From the NCBI GenBank assembly GCA_035222895.1, contig JAVYIG010004930.1, positions 84,429-148,428 of the forward strand: DNA of 64,000 bases, given 5' to 3'. The position numbers and the translations under genes are program-made. Positions within the stretch are counted from its first letter, which is position 1; each line of letters opens with the position of its first letter. Source of the DNA: Strongylocentrotus droebachiensis (taxonomy: Eukaryota > Echinodermata > Echinoidea > Camarodonta > Strongylocentrotidae). Below, one piece after another: positions 44,597 to 57,384 of the stretch. Under the pieces are notes generated by a model that was given only the letters and a program-made list of their open reading frames with translations, made no database searches and was not told the DNA's origin.

Positions 44597-45527
44597 TTTA
44601 CATGTTGTATAGGCCACAAAAATGAGACATACGCTTAATTGATAGGTGATACATCATGAATCTAGTAAGAAAACAGCCAGAATAATCCAATCTTTAGATT
44701 TTGCGAGCAAGCGTAGCCAAAGCGAGCGAGCAAAACAAAAAGAACAAAACTCTGATTTCTTAAAAATGTTATGTCAAACATAAAATTCACTAGCTTGGAT
44801 GTAAAATTAAAATATTCGGGTAGGCCTACTTTGCTTCATACGAGCATAATATGTTGCTGCCCGAATATGATCCTGTTCGAATATTGGAGCTCTAGAAACC
44901 CCCAGGGTAATCTATTCCAGCAACATAGCAAGGGGGTTGAGAGCACGTTCTTTTACGCGCCTGGCCCTTGTCCCCCTTAAGCCCACCGTAAGCTTTCCGA
45001 TCCTCCTGCGCGGCCCGACTTCATTTACATTTTACGAAACTGAATGTGAATTGCACAGTGGCGTGGGGGGGGGGGGGGGGGGTTAACATTTTGAAATCGG
45101 GCCAAAAATTTTGCAACGACTCAGACGGCCGCTGAATAATCGGGGGGGGGGGGGATAAGAGGATTTTTTTTTTTTTTGGTGGTCCCAAAAAATTCGCAAC
45201 GACTCAGCCGGCCGCTAAATAAGCGGGGGGGGGGGGGGGGGGGGGGGGGGTAAGAGGATGGGGTGGGTAAGAGGTCATATATATATATTTTTTTCTTCCC
45301 AAAAACATTGTCCGTGTCGGACATTCCGTGCGCGCCTCAAATGTCTGACGGACAATCTGTGCGGAAGAGGTCTCGCACCTATAGTCCGCCTGCCGGACCG
45401 GATGTTCGTACTCTAGTCCACACGTATACATATTCAATACAAGTATAATTATACTTAATGAATGAAACGACTGGATAACCCATATTCAGCTTTGCCAGCT
45501 AGCTAGCTAGGGATGACACTACAGGTC

Positions 45528-45778
45528 TTCCCGGCGCGGATCCAGGGGGGGGGGGGGACGGACGACGAGAGCAGTGGCGGATACAGGGGGGGGGGGGGGG
45601 CGGGCGGGCCCTTGAGAAAAAAAATCATGTAAAAACACGTGATTTTTACCTTTTGGGGGGGTTGGCCCCCCCCCCCCCCCCACTGCTCACGACCCCTTCC
45701 AAATTTTCGGGAGCAAAAAAAAAAAAAAAAAAAAGTTGGGCCCCCTTCCCTAAGAAATCCTGGATCCGCGCCTGGGTA
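45528..45778. mobile_element. Nested CAGTGGCGGAT/GGCGCGGATCC elements
   Basis: Outer ends GGCGCGGATCCAGG and CCTGGATCCGCGCC enclose an inner GCAGTGGCGGATACAGG...CCCCCCACTGC element with AAATCATGTAAAAACACGTG. Both are dominated by homopolymer G and C. Confidence 0.65.
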
Positions 45779-46108
45779 GTTGTCCTGGGTTGGTTGTCCT
45801 AGGGGGTAGTTTTTCTAGAGGGTAGTTGACTGGGGTGATTATCCGGGGGTGGATGTCCAGGGGTAGGTGTCCTCGAAACGTTTCAATATCTTTCATTTAA
45901 ATGAAGTGAAAATAATTATACTAATCATGATACTCGAACATTCATGAAAAAGTAAAGTTTATATTCATGCAATGAAACAAGTAGGCCAACTCTACTTTAT
46001 CTTGCATGCGTTTACTTTAGTATTTCCAAAAATGCGTAGATGTAGATGTATAACAGTCAAAAGAAAGTGCACTATAAACGCACAAAATATGGGAATTTAC
46101 GGAGCACC

Positions 46109-46325
46109 ACAAACACACGTCTGCCTCTGTCAAAGTATTATCCTAGGTCAAAGTATTATCCTAGGTCAATGACAAATTATTTCCCTCCTTTTTAGGGGGT
46201 ACCTCTTTTACAAAGAGGGGTACAAACACACGTCTGCCTCTGTCAAAGTATTATCCTAGGTCAAAGTATTATCCTAGGTCAATGACAAATTATTTCCCTC
46301 CTTTTTAGGGGGTACCTCTTTTACT
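46109..46325 (+). repeat. 113-bp perfect direct duplication
   Basis: Unit 1, 46109-46221; unit 2, 46222-46325, identical where both are present. Each holds an 18-bp subrepeat TCAAAGTATTATCCTAGG twice and ends in a GGGGGTACCTCTTTTAC block. No intact gene spans it. Confidence 0.92.
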
Positions 46326-49301
46326 TAATTGGGATTCTCATTGAAATCTTTGCATGAGTGCATTTAATTCTCTATTTTTCATTTGGGAATATTTTTATTG
46401 AAATCTTTGCATGTCTGTGCGCATTTCATTTGTGTCGGTGCTGGCATTGGTGAATGATATAACATACAGGTAAGCCATTCTATAAGCTGTGTGATGAGGA
46501 CTGCAAGTTCATGTACAGTTTGCATACGATAGGACGAAAAGTGGTTTTAAAGTAAGTTGGTTTGTTTATAATGATTGTATTTCATTTAACTTATTGGAAT
46601 TATACCTAATATCCTATAATCGAATCACGTCTTTCCTTGTAATTGAGAACAATGATGCTTACTTCTTTGAAATACTTTTGTCATTCATTTTGTTATATGA
46701 TATAAAGGTGTTGCAGTATAATTATGTTAAATTGAACAAATCATCCTTCATAATGAAAACTGACCATAAATCTTAAGTTAACATTAACGTAATAAATTAG
46801 GGCGAGTCGCATTTGAAAGCGGAGAATTTCTGCTATTTTGTGGAGTAGAAATTATTTCTGGGGGCCTTTTAAGCCCTCTACCTTTCGTTCTTGAATGTTG
46901 TTACGCATTCATTCTCTGATACAGAAGGCTATGTCAACACAGTTGTTGATTTTTTAAAAAATATTTAAACCCCCTTTTATTGTTGTTTTGTTTTCTTTTG
47001 TTTTCTTTTCCCCCTTTATATAATGTTTCTTCTCTCTATTTCACTTTCTCTTGTCTTAAGTTGAAGTGTTTGCACTTTGCTTATTTTACTTAATTTATTG
47101 TTGTGTGCTTATAATATTTTTTATTTCTTTTTGTTTTGTTTTTCATTCTGCAATGGGCGATCCAACTTCACAGGTTTTCGCAACCTTCATGGAAAGCCCC
47201 ACATATGACCTATGTAAACATGGTTGAAATTTAACGTTACTTTGTATGTTTTGATTTTTTTTTAATTGCGAAATTGAATTGAATTGAATTGATTTGAATA
47301 TGGCAGATATGCCCCAATTTTGTGTTGATACGTGTGCACGATCATGCTCAAACGGCTATAATAATGCGCCAACGTATCGAATTGGGGCGAGCAGATCTGG
47401 CGACTTCAAATCTTAAGCTAAAAGCTGATGTCAAAATCATTGTCATTGGTCCAATAACCTCACTGCATTTTTGTTTCCAAATTTTTCACCAATTGACGAA
47501 AAGCTCTGATAAATCGACAACTATAGCCATGACGCAATGGGAGATTCCACTATTGGTTTGAGGGGTAGCAGCATATATACGACAGTAACTTGCGATAAGC
47601 CAATATTCAAGACCGAAATCATTGGAAAAGTGACTGATTTCTTTAATTTTGGAGCATTATGTGAATCCTACAGTAAAGTGTTATTGGTTCAATTAATGAT
47701 ATAAGTTTCATTAAGTCGAGTATTACTTTATAAATACGAGTTACAAAGGAACAAAATATAGCTTTTTCTTCGCCATGTTCCGCAGTCAACCATGTTTCCT
47801 TTCTCACTCGCTCATATAGTTCATGATATCGGACAGAAGAAGAAAACAATCATTGCAATTTATTGTGTATAATAAATGGGTTGATGATTGAGATTCAGTT
47901 GCATGATATTACAAGTTCATGAATAAATATTTGTCTGGTTGGTATCAATATCATTGTTTCGTTTATGTAAGTTCACCACGATTTAAATGTTTTGTTCAAA
48001 CAATAATAACTTTGTTATTATTGTTACAGAGGCTGTTTAACGAGGAAGAAAACATTAAAGTGAAGACTCAACTTCAGAACTTCTGACTCCTGGTGCACTA
48101 TTTTGTCGTAAATAAGCTAAATCCTTTCACTCAGATGATGTATTACCAATTAGAAGACATAGTATTTTTATTGTGTTTGTTTTAATACATATTTATTTCT
48201 CCATTGCTACCTGCCTTCAATATCTTTTTCATATCTTGTTGATATTGTGATTGTTCTTTGATTTTAATCACTAAAAACTTGAGAAAGAAAAAACACTGCC
48301 TCGAATTATTTGTGAGGTATCAGTTTAATATCATGTATATTGCACGCACATGACATAATTTCTCGAGTAATTTTACCTGTAGAGAATGCTCCAACACAAA
48401 ATTGAGTTGGCCAAATCTCCGTTGGTTGACGAGCGCTTCATCAATGAAACTAAATAAAACAAGACTTCACTTTTCTACATAACGTATACTATTACCTCAA
48501 TCCTGATCCTAAATCTAACACTATGGCATGGTTATCCATGTGAACCCTATTGGAATAATATTCAAAAGCTATACTTTGCCTTATTTTTTTTCTATTTCTC
48601 GCAATACAACCCCCCCCCCCCCCACCCCCACCCCCCCCCCCCCCACTCCGAGAACGGACAGACCCCATGCGTGTTACCAAAATGTCCGGTAAAGGGGTAC
48701 TTTTCGTGCGACAAAGTCCGGCCCGAGAATTGTATAAAAAAGGGGTGTATTAACTTTTCACCTGGAGATTTCTTTAAAAAGGGGGTGTTTTTTCTTTTTT
48801 TTTCTCTCTCATCTCTTTGGACTCCTGAGTAATTATTCCAAATTTAGGGGGGTACATTGAGCATTTTTCATGATTTAGGGGGGTCTCCAAGGCAGGAAAA
48901 GCCCGCGAAAGGAGGGTTCGGAAATGTTGGCAGTCCTCAGATAGGGGGTGCTTTCAAAAAGAGGGAACAAGCATATGCGTACCCTAAATAACACTGAGTG
49001 GTGGGTGGGGGGGGGGGGGGGGCTACAAAACATCACTATAATCATTGGAGAGTTCAATCATTTTAATGCCACTAGATATATGTCAGCTATGTTCAAGTCA
49101 AAATGTTCTATTCTGTATCCATCTGTATCTTATTGATGTTTATAATCTGTAATCTTGTACTGACATGCAAACTAAACAAATTTTCAATCATTGGACAATA
49201 AAATTTGAATATTGAATATTGATATGTATAAATATTAGAAATTGAATGATGAGCGCCATATGAATAACAATAATTTGTTAAATACCATGCATAATCATAC
49301 G

Positions 49302-49794
49302 TTAAAGGTACTATGTCCCATTTGCAGGTTAAAAAATGAAAAAGGTTAAATTCCAACGGCATTTGAAAGACAATACTTATTTAGTACCTCCCTCAAAACG
49401 AATGGGTTTGAAAATGGCTTTTTGTACCGAATGGTCGTACGTTATATATTGCACAAAGATTCCATCAGTTTAATTTTGGCCATTACAAGTGGTGGGTTAT
49501 TGATGTAGACAAATGCTCATGAACATGTTACAGCAGGGAGAGTTTAAATCCACATCTCCCTGGTTACAGCTCATTTTATGTATGTTAATAGCAAAGAAAA
49601 AAATGATGTCAGTCAGTCACTCAATAGTGTCTGACAGGGAAGTCTAGAAATTAAACGGGTTTCCTTGCATAATTTAAATACTAGGACCCTGCTAACGTTT
49701 AAATTTTACAGATAGGACATAAATGCATATTCATAATTCCTGCAAAGTTTTACATAATTTGATGTTGGCTGCAAAAGGGACATATTATCTTTAA
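49302..49794. mobile_element. TTAA-flanked MITE
   Basis: Left end TTAAAGGTACTATGTCCCAT (then TTGCAG), right end CTGCAAAAGGGACATATTAT then CTTTAA. About 490 bp, non-coding. Confidence 0.78.
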
Positions 49795-50143
49795 GTAGTA
49801 GTAAAATTAAGCTAGGTTTCATTTACATAATTATCACAGTAGACTATATTGACAGCTTTTAGAAAAGTGCGTTTGTAAATTTGTAGGTTTGATTTTAAAA
49901 CAATGGAAAGTGACTGATAAATAAACACTTGTTAAGAAGTCTACAATATATTGTTAATAATTCAGGGTGTAGTGGTTGAACACAAATGGTTCTTTTTATA
50001 TGTGTGGTGTCCCAGTGCCTGATACTAGTATTTGAGAACAATTGTTGTAAGCTTACATCAGCCCAAATTTGAAAATGATGTTTACATTCACTCCTTTCCA
50101 GAACTATTTTGTGTTGAACGACTGTTTGCGCCTGCAGGCCAAG

Positions 50144-53100
50144 ATGGTGTATGATGTCTGCATTGTAGGAGCTGGAATGGTAGGGTCAGCTGCAGCCAAA
50201 TGGCTCTTTAAACTGCAACGAGAAACCAAAGTCTGTCTGATTGGGCCTCAAGAACCAACCGAAAAGGTGAATTGAGTTACCATTTTTGTTAATTCCCATT
50301 CAATATCAATGATTACAATTTACAGGACACCCGATGCATTTTTTTTAATAGAGCGACAAAAACAAGCTGGTGGTATATAACCCATTATGTTTATAGGGCA
50401 AACAAGGTTCCTATTTTTTTTTTGTGGAAAATTCAAATGAGATTGTAAATAATTATATAGTCACAGAGAGATACTGTTGGTCCGACACTAGCTCCTGCAA
50501 CAATTGCTCTGAGCTTTATTCATCGACAGACTATAGTACATAGGATTCTAGGGTTGGGAAGTCCACTGCCCCAATTTTTTTTTAACACGCTAGCATGGCC
50601 ATTTTTGTGATAAATACCATGGCATGGAAGCGGCTGACATTAGAGCCTAGGCGCCCATACACACATGTACATCAGCGAGCAACCAATGACAATAACAATT
50701 TATTCTCACATTGGGTGTATTGGAGAAGTTTACAATCAGTTTGAATTTGTCAATTTAACACTGCACAATACATCTCTCCCTCTTTGGTTTATTATTAACC
50801 ACCCCCGCGCCCTCTTGTAAAATTATGGAAGCAATTGTGAATGAATTAAGTTACTGGCACCAGTAAGTTGTTATTTGAATTAATGAATATTATTAACTAT
50901 AAATATAACTGATAAAAAATAAAAACACCCTTAACGCTATTTAAAAATACAGACAGTCTTTCCCTTTCATTCTCACTCTCACTTTCGATGGGTCTATTTT
51001 CGGGTGCTGTTGTTCTTGAATTATTGAATAAAACTTTTCACTGAAAGATTATAATTTTATTTGGCGCATACATGAAATTAATATTTAATTTGTTGTTGTT
51101 GTAACGACCACGATCTAGGAATGGGAAGACGGGAGGCGGGAAGTTTTCGCATCACATTACGATGAGGGCCGTGTGACAAGAGAGCTGGATGCGGATTATA
51201 CATGGGGGTTGCTAGGGCAACGGTCTATCGAAAGCTACAGAGAAATCGAGCAAGAAAGTGGTAGGTTCGGAGGTAGTTTATGGGATATATACGCTTGAAT
51301 GTTTGTCTGTGTTTTTTTCTTCTAAATTTTTAGAGACTTTTCTTCTAGCCCTCTTAATATTTAATGTAATACAAAATACACCACTTCAACTTCGTTTTAA
51401 AAAGACATGACATCGATATATAAATAGTTCAGGTCAGAGCCGTTCTGTCCCATACGTTGCCGACTAAGATTTCAATATAGTTACATGTATCTGAAAAGTG
51501 TCGAGCTGATAGCCCTACGAGAATCAGACAAATATAAAATTAAATTACATTTTTATGTCACGTTCACAATTCCATAATATAATTCCATAACATCTTGTAA
51601 CTCTTGGGAGATACCTTGGACTTGCCAAATAGTATTTTGAATATAACTATTTATCAGAGTTCAATTCACCAAATGCTTAGGACTTTTGATAGATGAAGAA
51701 TTGAAATGGTCTAAACAAATCGAAAACGTAAGTAAACTTACCCAGAAAAACATTAGCATGATAAAGAGAGCAAAGAGTTTTTTGCCTCAAAAATCCTTAA
51801 AGTTACTTTATAACAGTCTAGTGTTGCCACGATTAGATTACTGCTCTGTTGTATGGTCGAACCGATTTCATTCTCATACAACTAAGCTGCAAAAAATTCA
51901 AAAGAGGGCCGCAAGAATAATATTGAACAAGACATATGACACACCGTCGGCTGATTTGTTTACAAGTCTTAAATGGATGACACTAGACAAGCGGTTTGAG
52001 TTAAGTCGCGTTATGATGATATATAAATGCGTTCATAACTTAGCACCCTCTTACCTTCAGGTAGGCTTAATCAATCCTAATGATGTACATGAGCATCATA
52101 CAAGGCAAATAGACAGTGGATGTTTACGTGTGCCTAGATTTCACACTGATTGTTATAAGTGTAGCCCAATTGTTTCTTCCATATTTGAATGGAATAAGCT
52201 AGATAATTCGTTGAGAACGGCTTCCTCTGTCAATTCATTTAAGAGATTGTTTAAACAAAGTTGTAATTTGTGAATGGCTCAGCCGTACATACACTACGTG
52301 CATGTTCTGTAATATTTACATGTCTTATTCACATAATTGCGACTTAATTAATATTTTCCTATTGACATTACTGCTTACTAGGTTAATGATATATGTTAAT
52401 TTTGCAAACGAGTATTATTTTTGTAACTGTTCTGTATAAATGTTATAAACGATGTAAATATGTTCATTCAGGCCCCATGGAAGACCACTACTTGCTGGTG
52501 AATGGGCTACCCTGTCAAAAGATCAGAAATAAATAAATAAATAAATAAATAAATCAATCATTATAAGTTATGTAGTTAGGAATATTGGTGTAGGCGTAGT
52601 ATGATTAAACTTTATTATCCTCTACAGTGCGTCCCAGAAAAAACGAAACCGAGAATTATCGATGTTTTATCATACCTTAATCACAACCATAATTAATGAA
52701 TGATACATATTTGGAAAGCTTAGAGTCTCCGCTTTCATGTGATGCTACTCGTATAGTGCATATTTCACGCATGAGTGATTGAAAGCAATTTGAAGGAAGG
52801 AAACCAAAAAGACATTTGGCGGGCGGTATCTGAATTTCGAAGAAAAATTCACATTTCTAGAAAGTTGAGTTTCTGCCCTTTCATATGACACCTTAATCAG
52901 GAAAAATGAGCGAGGAATAACAAAGTTCTGTTTGTTTAAAGTAGCCCTTACATTTTCATAATTTTAACAAACGAATGCGTTTTCACTGGGTGCCTGCCGT
53001 AGCAAAAAGCAGATTTGACAAAAGACTTAACTCCGTTTCGTTGACAATCAGCCATGCATGAAGAGTCTCGTCTACGGCTGATTGTCAACGAAACGGAGTT

Positions 53101-54722
53101 AAGTCTTTTGTTAATTTCGTTTATTGATACGGCAGGCAGCCAATGAAAACGAATTAGTTTAATAAAAATATGGAAATGCAAGCACTACTTTAAACAAACA
53201 GAACTTTGTTATTCCTCGCTCATTTTTCCTGATTGAGGTGTCATATGGAAGGGCAGAAACTCAACTTTCTAGAAATGTGAACTTTTCTTCGAAATTTAGA
53301 TACCGCCCGCCAAATGTCTTTTTGGTTTCCTTCCTTCAAATTGCTTTTACTCACTCATGCGTAAAATATGCACTATATGAGTAGCATCACACGAAAGTAG
53401 AGACTCTAAGCTTTCCAAATAAGTATCATTCATTAATTATAGTTTTGATTAAGTTATGATAGAACATCGATACTTCTCGGTTTCGTTTTTTCTGGGACGC
53501 ACTGTATATTCAAATAGGAATCAAGTTTTACCACGAGGTGGGCTGTGCACTCATTGATACCAAGGGAAACCAACAGATGCAGAAGTACAAGGAAACTGCT
53601 GGAAAATTAGGTGTCCGTCACGAAATCTTCCACTTTCAGTCTTTCCAAGGCAAATTCCCTTACCTTCGCGTGAACCGCGACAACGAATGTGTATGGACGG
53701 CCAAGAACGCCGGACACATCAGTCCTCGAAAGCTCGTCGCCGCCCAGCAGAAAATTGCGTCATCACTCGGTTGTCACGTGATCCATGAAGTGGTGACAAG
53801 CATCACTGATGTGACGTCACAAGATGGAGAAACGGTCGTCAGAGTATTGTCTGAGAATGGGAGGGAGATTTTTGCCAAGCGTGTTCTCCTTTGCACGGGA
53901 GCGTTTACTAATTTCCATAGCATTCTGCCAGGGGATAGGAAGATCGATCTTAACTTGCGTAGGTCTTTTGTAGTGAAGGCCGAGTTATCGGAACAAGATG
54001 CTATCAAGATGTTAGATATGCCCAGTATCTTCAACACTAACAAGAACTGTTACGTGCTACCGCCAATCAAATACCCCGATGGTAAGATTCATATTAAAAA
54101 AATAAAAAAAAAATTATTTTAATGACAAAAAACGATACAAACCAAAATTCAGAAAATAAACACTCATATAAAATAAACACTCATAAATGGCATTTTGTTA
54201 TCATAGTATAAAATGATATCAAAACTTATGACGATTGTGAAAACCAAAATTACGCCCGTAGATAAGAATAATCCTCTTTTTTTCTTCCTGCGATTATATC
54301 CCTATCATTAATATTCTAATGAGATGATAATAACAAAAAAAACGCAGATTTTTAATTGCACATAACTATGAAAACAAATCAGTGAAATTTAGAATTTTGC
54401 TTTCCTCTCCTTAAAGATGATCGTAAAGATATAGATAAAATGGATTTGTTCTAATAATCGTGAAAGAAAGCTTCGATAAAGTTGTCCATTACCAATCAAA
54501 TCACCATCTCGAGATAATAGATGTATCTGTGTACTCTTTTCTTTGATTTCTCAGGGAAGTACTATGTGAAGCTTGGACTGTGGTTTAGTTTTGAAAATAA
54601 ATTCAGTGATCTACAAGGAGCGGCGGAGTGGTTCAGAAGTCATGGGAAGAACTTTGATGCCTCAGAGGCCATCAATAAGCTCCGGGAGCTGATACCAGGT
54701 AAGAATGCTCGAAGGGAGAGTG

Positions 54723-54762
<40 letters not shown>

Positions 54763-55530
54763 GGAGAGAGAGAAAGTACGTTGACACGCATGATCAGTCG
54801 GCGTTCGTCGTGTTCTCGTCCACTTAATCTAAAAGTCCCTTATGATGAAGCAGTGTGCTACAGGAGTCAAAGAGGACAGAGAGGGGGAGAAGGAGGTGGA
54901 ATACAGATAAAAAGAGAGAAAGAGGGGGAGGGGAGCCGATGGGTGAATCCTTTTTCTTTTAACCTCGAAATTAAAGAGCAATTTATTTTCATTCAATTAT
55001 TTATACATCTGACGTTCTAAACAATTTAAGAATAAGTCACTAAAAAAAAAGTGTAATATATTCTTAAGACCATGTTGAAAAATAACCAAGGCCTACTTGG
55101 ATTTTATCGACCGCCCCCCCCCCCCCAAGAAAAAAAAACAAGCACAAAAAAAGTACAATCAAACATAATGAAGAATGCTGTGGATGGAGTTCATGTTTAT
55201 TATCTTCATCATGAAAATGGATCATGTCTTGTAACCACCCCCCCCCCCTTTTTTTATGTGAAAATAGGAATCCGGCCAATTTCTCTGACAACGGACTGCT
55301 GCATCTCTTCGGTCACCCCTACCGGTCAGCTCTACTGTGACATGTTGACCTCTCGTCTTGGCGTCTTGATCGGTATGAACGGCAAAGGAGCAAAAAGCAG
55401 CGACGAAATCGGACGTATGGGCGCAAGCATGATTTCAAAAGGGTCGTGGAACTACGACTTGAATCAAGACCTGTTCAAGGTTCAATATAGGAAGAATTCT
55501 CCAAAGAGCTTACTCACTGGAAAGCTCTAG
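50144..55530 (+). CDS. FAD-dependent amine oxidase, sarcosine oxidase-like
   Basis: Predicted to oxidise a secondary amine or N-methyl amino acid with FAD, giving H2O2. Exons: 50144-50266, 51119-51260, 53518-54081, 54555-54698, 55268-55530 (TAG); phases agree, 411 residues, close to the 390 or so usual in the monomeric sarcosine oxidase/PIPOX family. The N-terminus is a Rossmann FAD motif (YDVCIVGAGMVGSAAA). The last exon carries DCCISSVTPTGQLY, which fits the family block C-x-x-x-x-T-P holding the Cys for covalent flavin. Start: AAGATGG context, immediately before the Rossmann strand. The C-terminus is TGKL, near but not equal to a canonical PTS1. Intron 2 carries a retrotransposon fragment and an 880-bp foldback element. 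Exact substrate unknown. Confidence 0.85.
51655..52558 (+). mobile_element. 5'-truncated CR1/Jockey-type retrotransposon in oxidase intron 2
   Basis: A frame from 51686 to 52273 (195 residues) is the C-terminal part of a non-LTR reverse transcriptase protein: LYNSLVLPRLDYCSVVWSN, KLQKIQKRAARIIL, MIYKCVHNLAPSYLQ, FEWNKLDNSLRTASSVNSFK. It is followed by GGGCTACCCTGTC and a (AAAT)n tail at 52529-52554, the same style of 3' end as the large element at 56528. Inserted sense to the host gene. Confidence 0.88.
52625..53504. mobile_element. 880-bp foldback element, TA target site
   Basis: Ends CAGTGCGTCCCAGAAAAAAC and GTTTTTTCTGGGACGCACTG, both next to TA. The arms pair over about 430 bp each, to a small loop near 53053-53076, with only scattered mismatches. 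No transposase. Ends and TA target fit a Tc1/mariner-type MITE. It stops 13 bp before the exon at 53518. Confidence 0.9.
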
Positions 55531-55743
55531 AAGATAAAGGTGTTCGTCAGATTTAAACCACCACCTTGTAAATATTCTCCATTGATCTCGGAGATACTGA
55601 TTATTTTATTAACCCTCCGCATTTGAAGTACAATAATAGTGCCTCATTTAATATATGCCTCATTCTAGAATATACAATTCTGCGTCATTCGGTGTGTTAT
55701 TAGATAAAGTCAGAGCTCATGCAGTCGCAATAATAATACTGCC

Positions 55744-56290
55744 TTAAAGGAAACCGAAACCTTCATACTAAGTTACTTTTATTGTAAAGTTTAAAAGATT
55801 TTAATAAAATCAGTGAAAATTTGAACAAAATCGGGCAAGGAATAAGAAAGTTAGAGCCTTTTGAAATGACTAGTCACTAGAGGGCGGTATTCAATTTGAT
55901 GACATCATCTGTGAACAACTCTCCATGCCTTTTGTACATAAAATTTCACATTTTTTTTATTTTCTTCGTATTTATTTGTGTTCTTGATCCGACTTCACAA
56001 CATGTGAAGTAGAATATCATTTTGCATTCTATATATTGCTTTCAGGGGAGTACATTATCTCAATCACAAGAAAGAAGGAAAAACATGAAATTTGATGTAC
56101 AAAAGGCATGGAGAGTTGTTCACAGATGATGTCATCAAATTGAATACCGCCCTCTAGTGACTAGTCATTTCAAAAAGCTCCTACTTTCTTATTCCTTGCC
56201 CGATTTTGTTCAAGTTTTCACTGATATTTTTCAAATATCTTAAACTTTACAATAAAAGTAACTTATTATGAAGGTTTTGGTTTCCTTTAA
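55744..56290. mobile_element. TTAA-flanked foldback element
   Basis: Ends TTAAAGGAAACCGAAACCTT and AAGGTTTTGGTTTCCTTTAA. The arms of about 230 bp share the block GTCACTAGAGGGCGGTATTC and its reverse complement. About 547 bp, non-coding, about 200 bp downstream of the oxidase gene. Confidence 0.85.
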
Positions 56291-56412
56291 GGCGATTGCG
56301 ACCATTGTGTTTCGTACATCATAGGTCTTTTTACAGCCGGTCGGAACGCACCTGGCAATCACAACATTATACTTGGGGGTGTAATTGGTTTACCTATTGT
56401 GTATGGCTTGCA

Positions 56413-56434
56413 TTAGCGAGACCTCTCTCTCTCT

Positions 56435-56476
<42 letters not shown>

Positions 56477-56527
56477 GGTAATAGGTTCTCTTGGTGTATT
56501 ACGCATACTACTAAGAATAGATTGATA
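56413..56527 (+). repeat. Left flanking repeat of the CR1-like element
   Basis: CT microsatellite followed by CTATGGTAATAGGTTCTCTT ... AGATTGATAGATATGA. It resembles 61487-61658 on the other side of the element. Confidence 0.7.
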
Positions 56528-57384
56528 GATATGATTTATTTATTTATTTATTTCACATCTTTAAAAGGGTAGCCCGATCAGCATGAGCTGGTTTTCATCA
56601 GGGCCCTTTACAACATACATGGTTCAATAATAATGTCAATCAAAACAACAATAAATGCACATTATAATATGAGAGATAATTCGGACATGCAATAAAAAGG
56701 CGATACAGTACATTTCATAGTATACGAAGTTCAAATTAAGATAAGGTATGCTATAGATATTTATAAAATTGTTGCGAATATTTCAATGTTAAAAAAAGTT
56801 TACCGTCACCATTGAGTAATTATAAAATGTATACAATTAAATACTTTCCCAGTTTATAATTAAAACTATTGTAAACAAACAACAACAAAAACCCACAATT
56901 AAAATATATATATATATATACATGTAGTTGACAATTGTACGCAATAACACATAGAATTAGGTTAAAGTTAAAACAAAGTATGGTATAAATATCAAAACAA
57001 ATTATTGCAATATATTTCAATGTTAAAAAAGTTTGCCGTCACCATTACGTTATACCATATATACTATTAATACTTTCCCATTTAATAATTTAAACTATTA
57101 ATTATAAAAACAAATAGTTGACATATTATGCACATAAATATAATAACATGCATATGTTAGTATCATAATCAATTCATAACATGGTATTGCTTAAGTACAT
57201 GAAATACAATTTCAAAGATTCCTTGATTGAGGTTTAAAAAAAAAAAACATCAATGATAATGTTGTTTAGCATATTGATAAAATAAGTAAGCAAGATTCAT
57301 TATTGGCGTGTGCTAATTAAAATAAAATGTTAAAGGAGATTGCAGCATTCATATTGCACGGCAATGAACAAGAGCGTTCCAGAC

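Larger units (their letters stand above)
42188..50143. other. Gene-poor repeat-rich intergenic region
   Basis: No protein gene is supported. It holds the TIR elements 44146-44596 and about 45528-45778, long poly-G/poly-C runs (for example 45222-45250 and 48609-48644), the 113-bp duplication at 46109-46325, a possible non-LTR 3' end near 47080-47300 ending in GAATT repeats, and the TTAA element 49302-49794. The remainder is AT-rich without clear signals. Confidence 0.6.

Noticed and set aside
45040-45260. Very long poly-G tracts as a functional G-quadruplex region
   Set aside because: They occur at many transposon ends in the window and are prone to sequencing and assembly error; no promoter or gene is attached.
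47322-47561. 79-residue plus-strand frame
   Set aside because: No recognisable domain, no splice partners, and base composition like its intergenic surroundings.
55072-55530. 152-residue single open frame as a separate gene
   Set aside because: The first two thirds are intron read through a poly-C run; the real coding part is the final oxidase exon from 55268.
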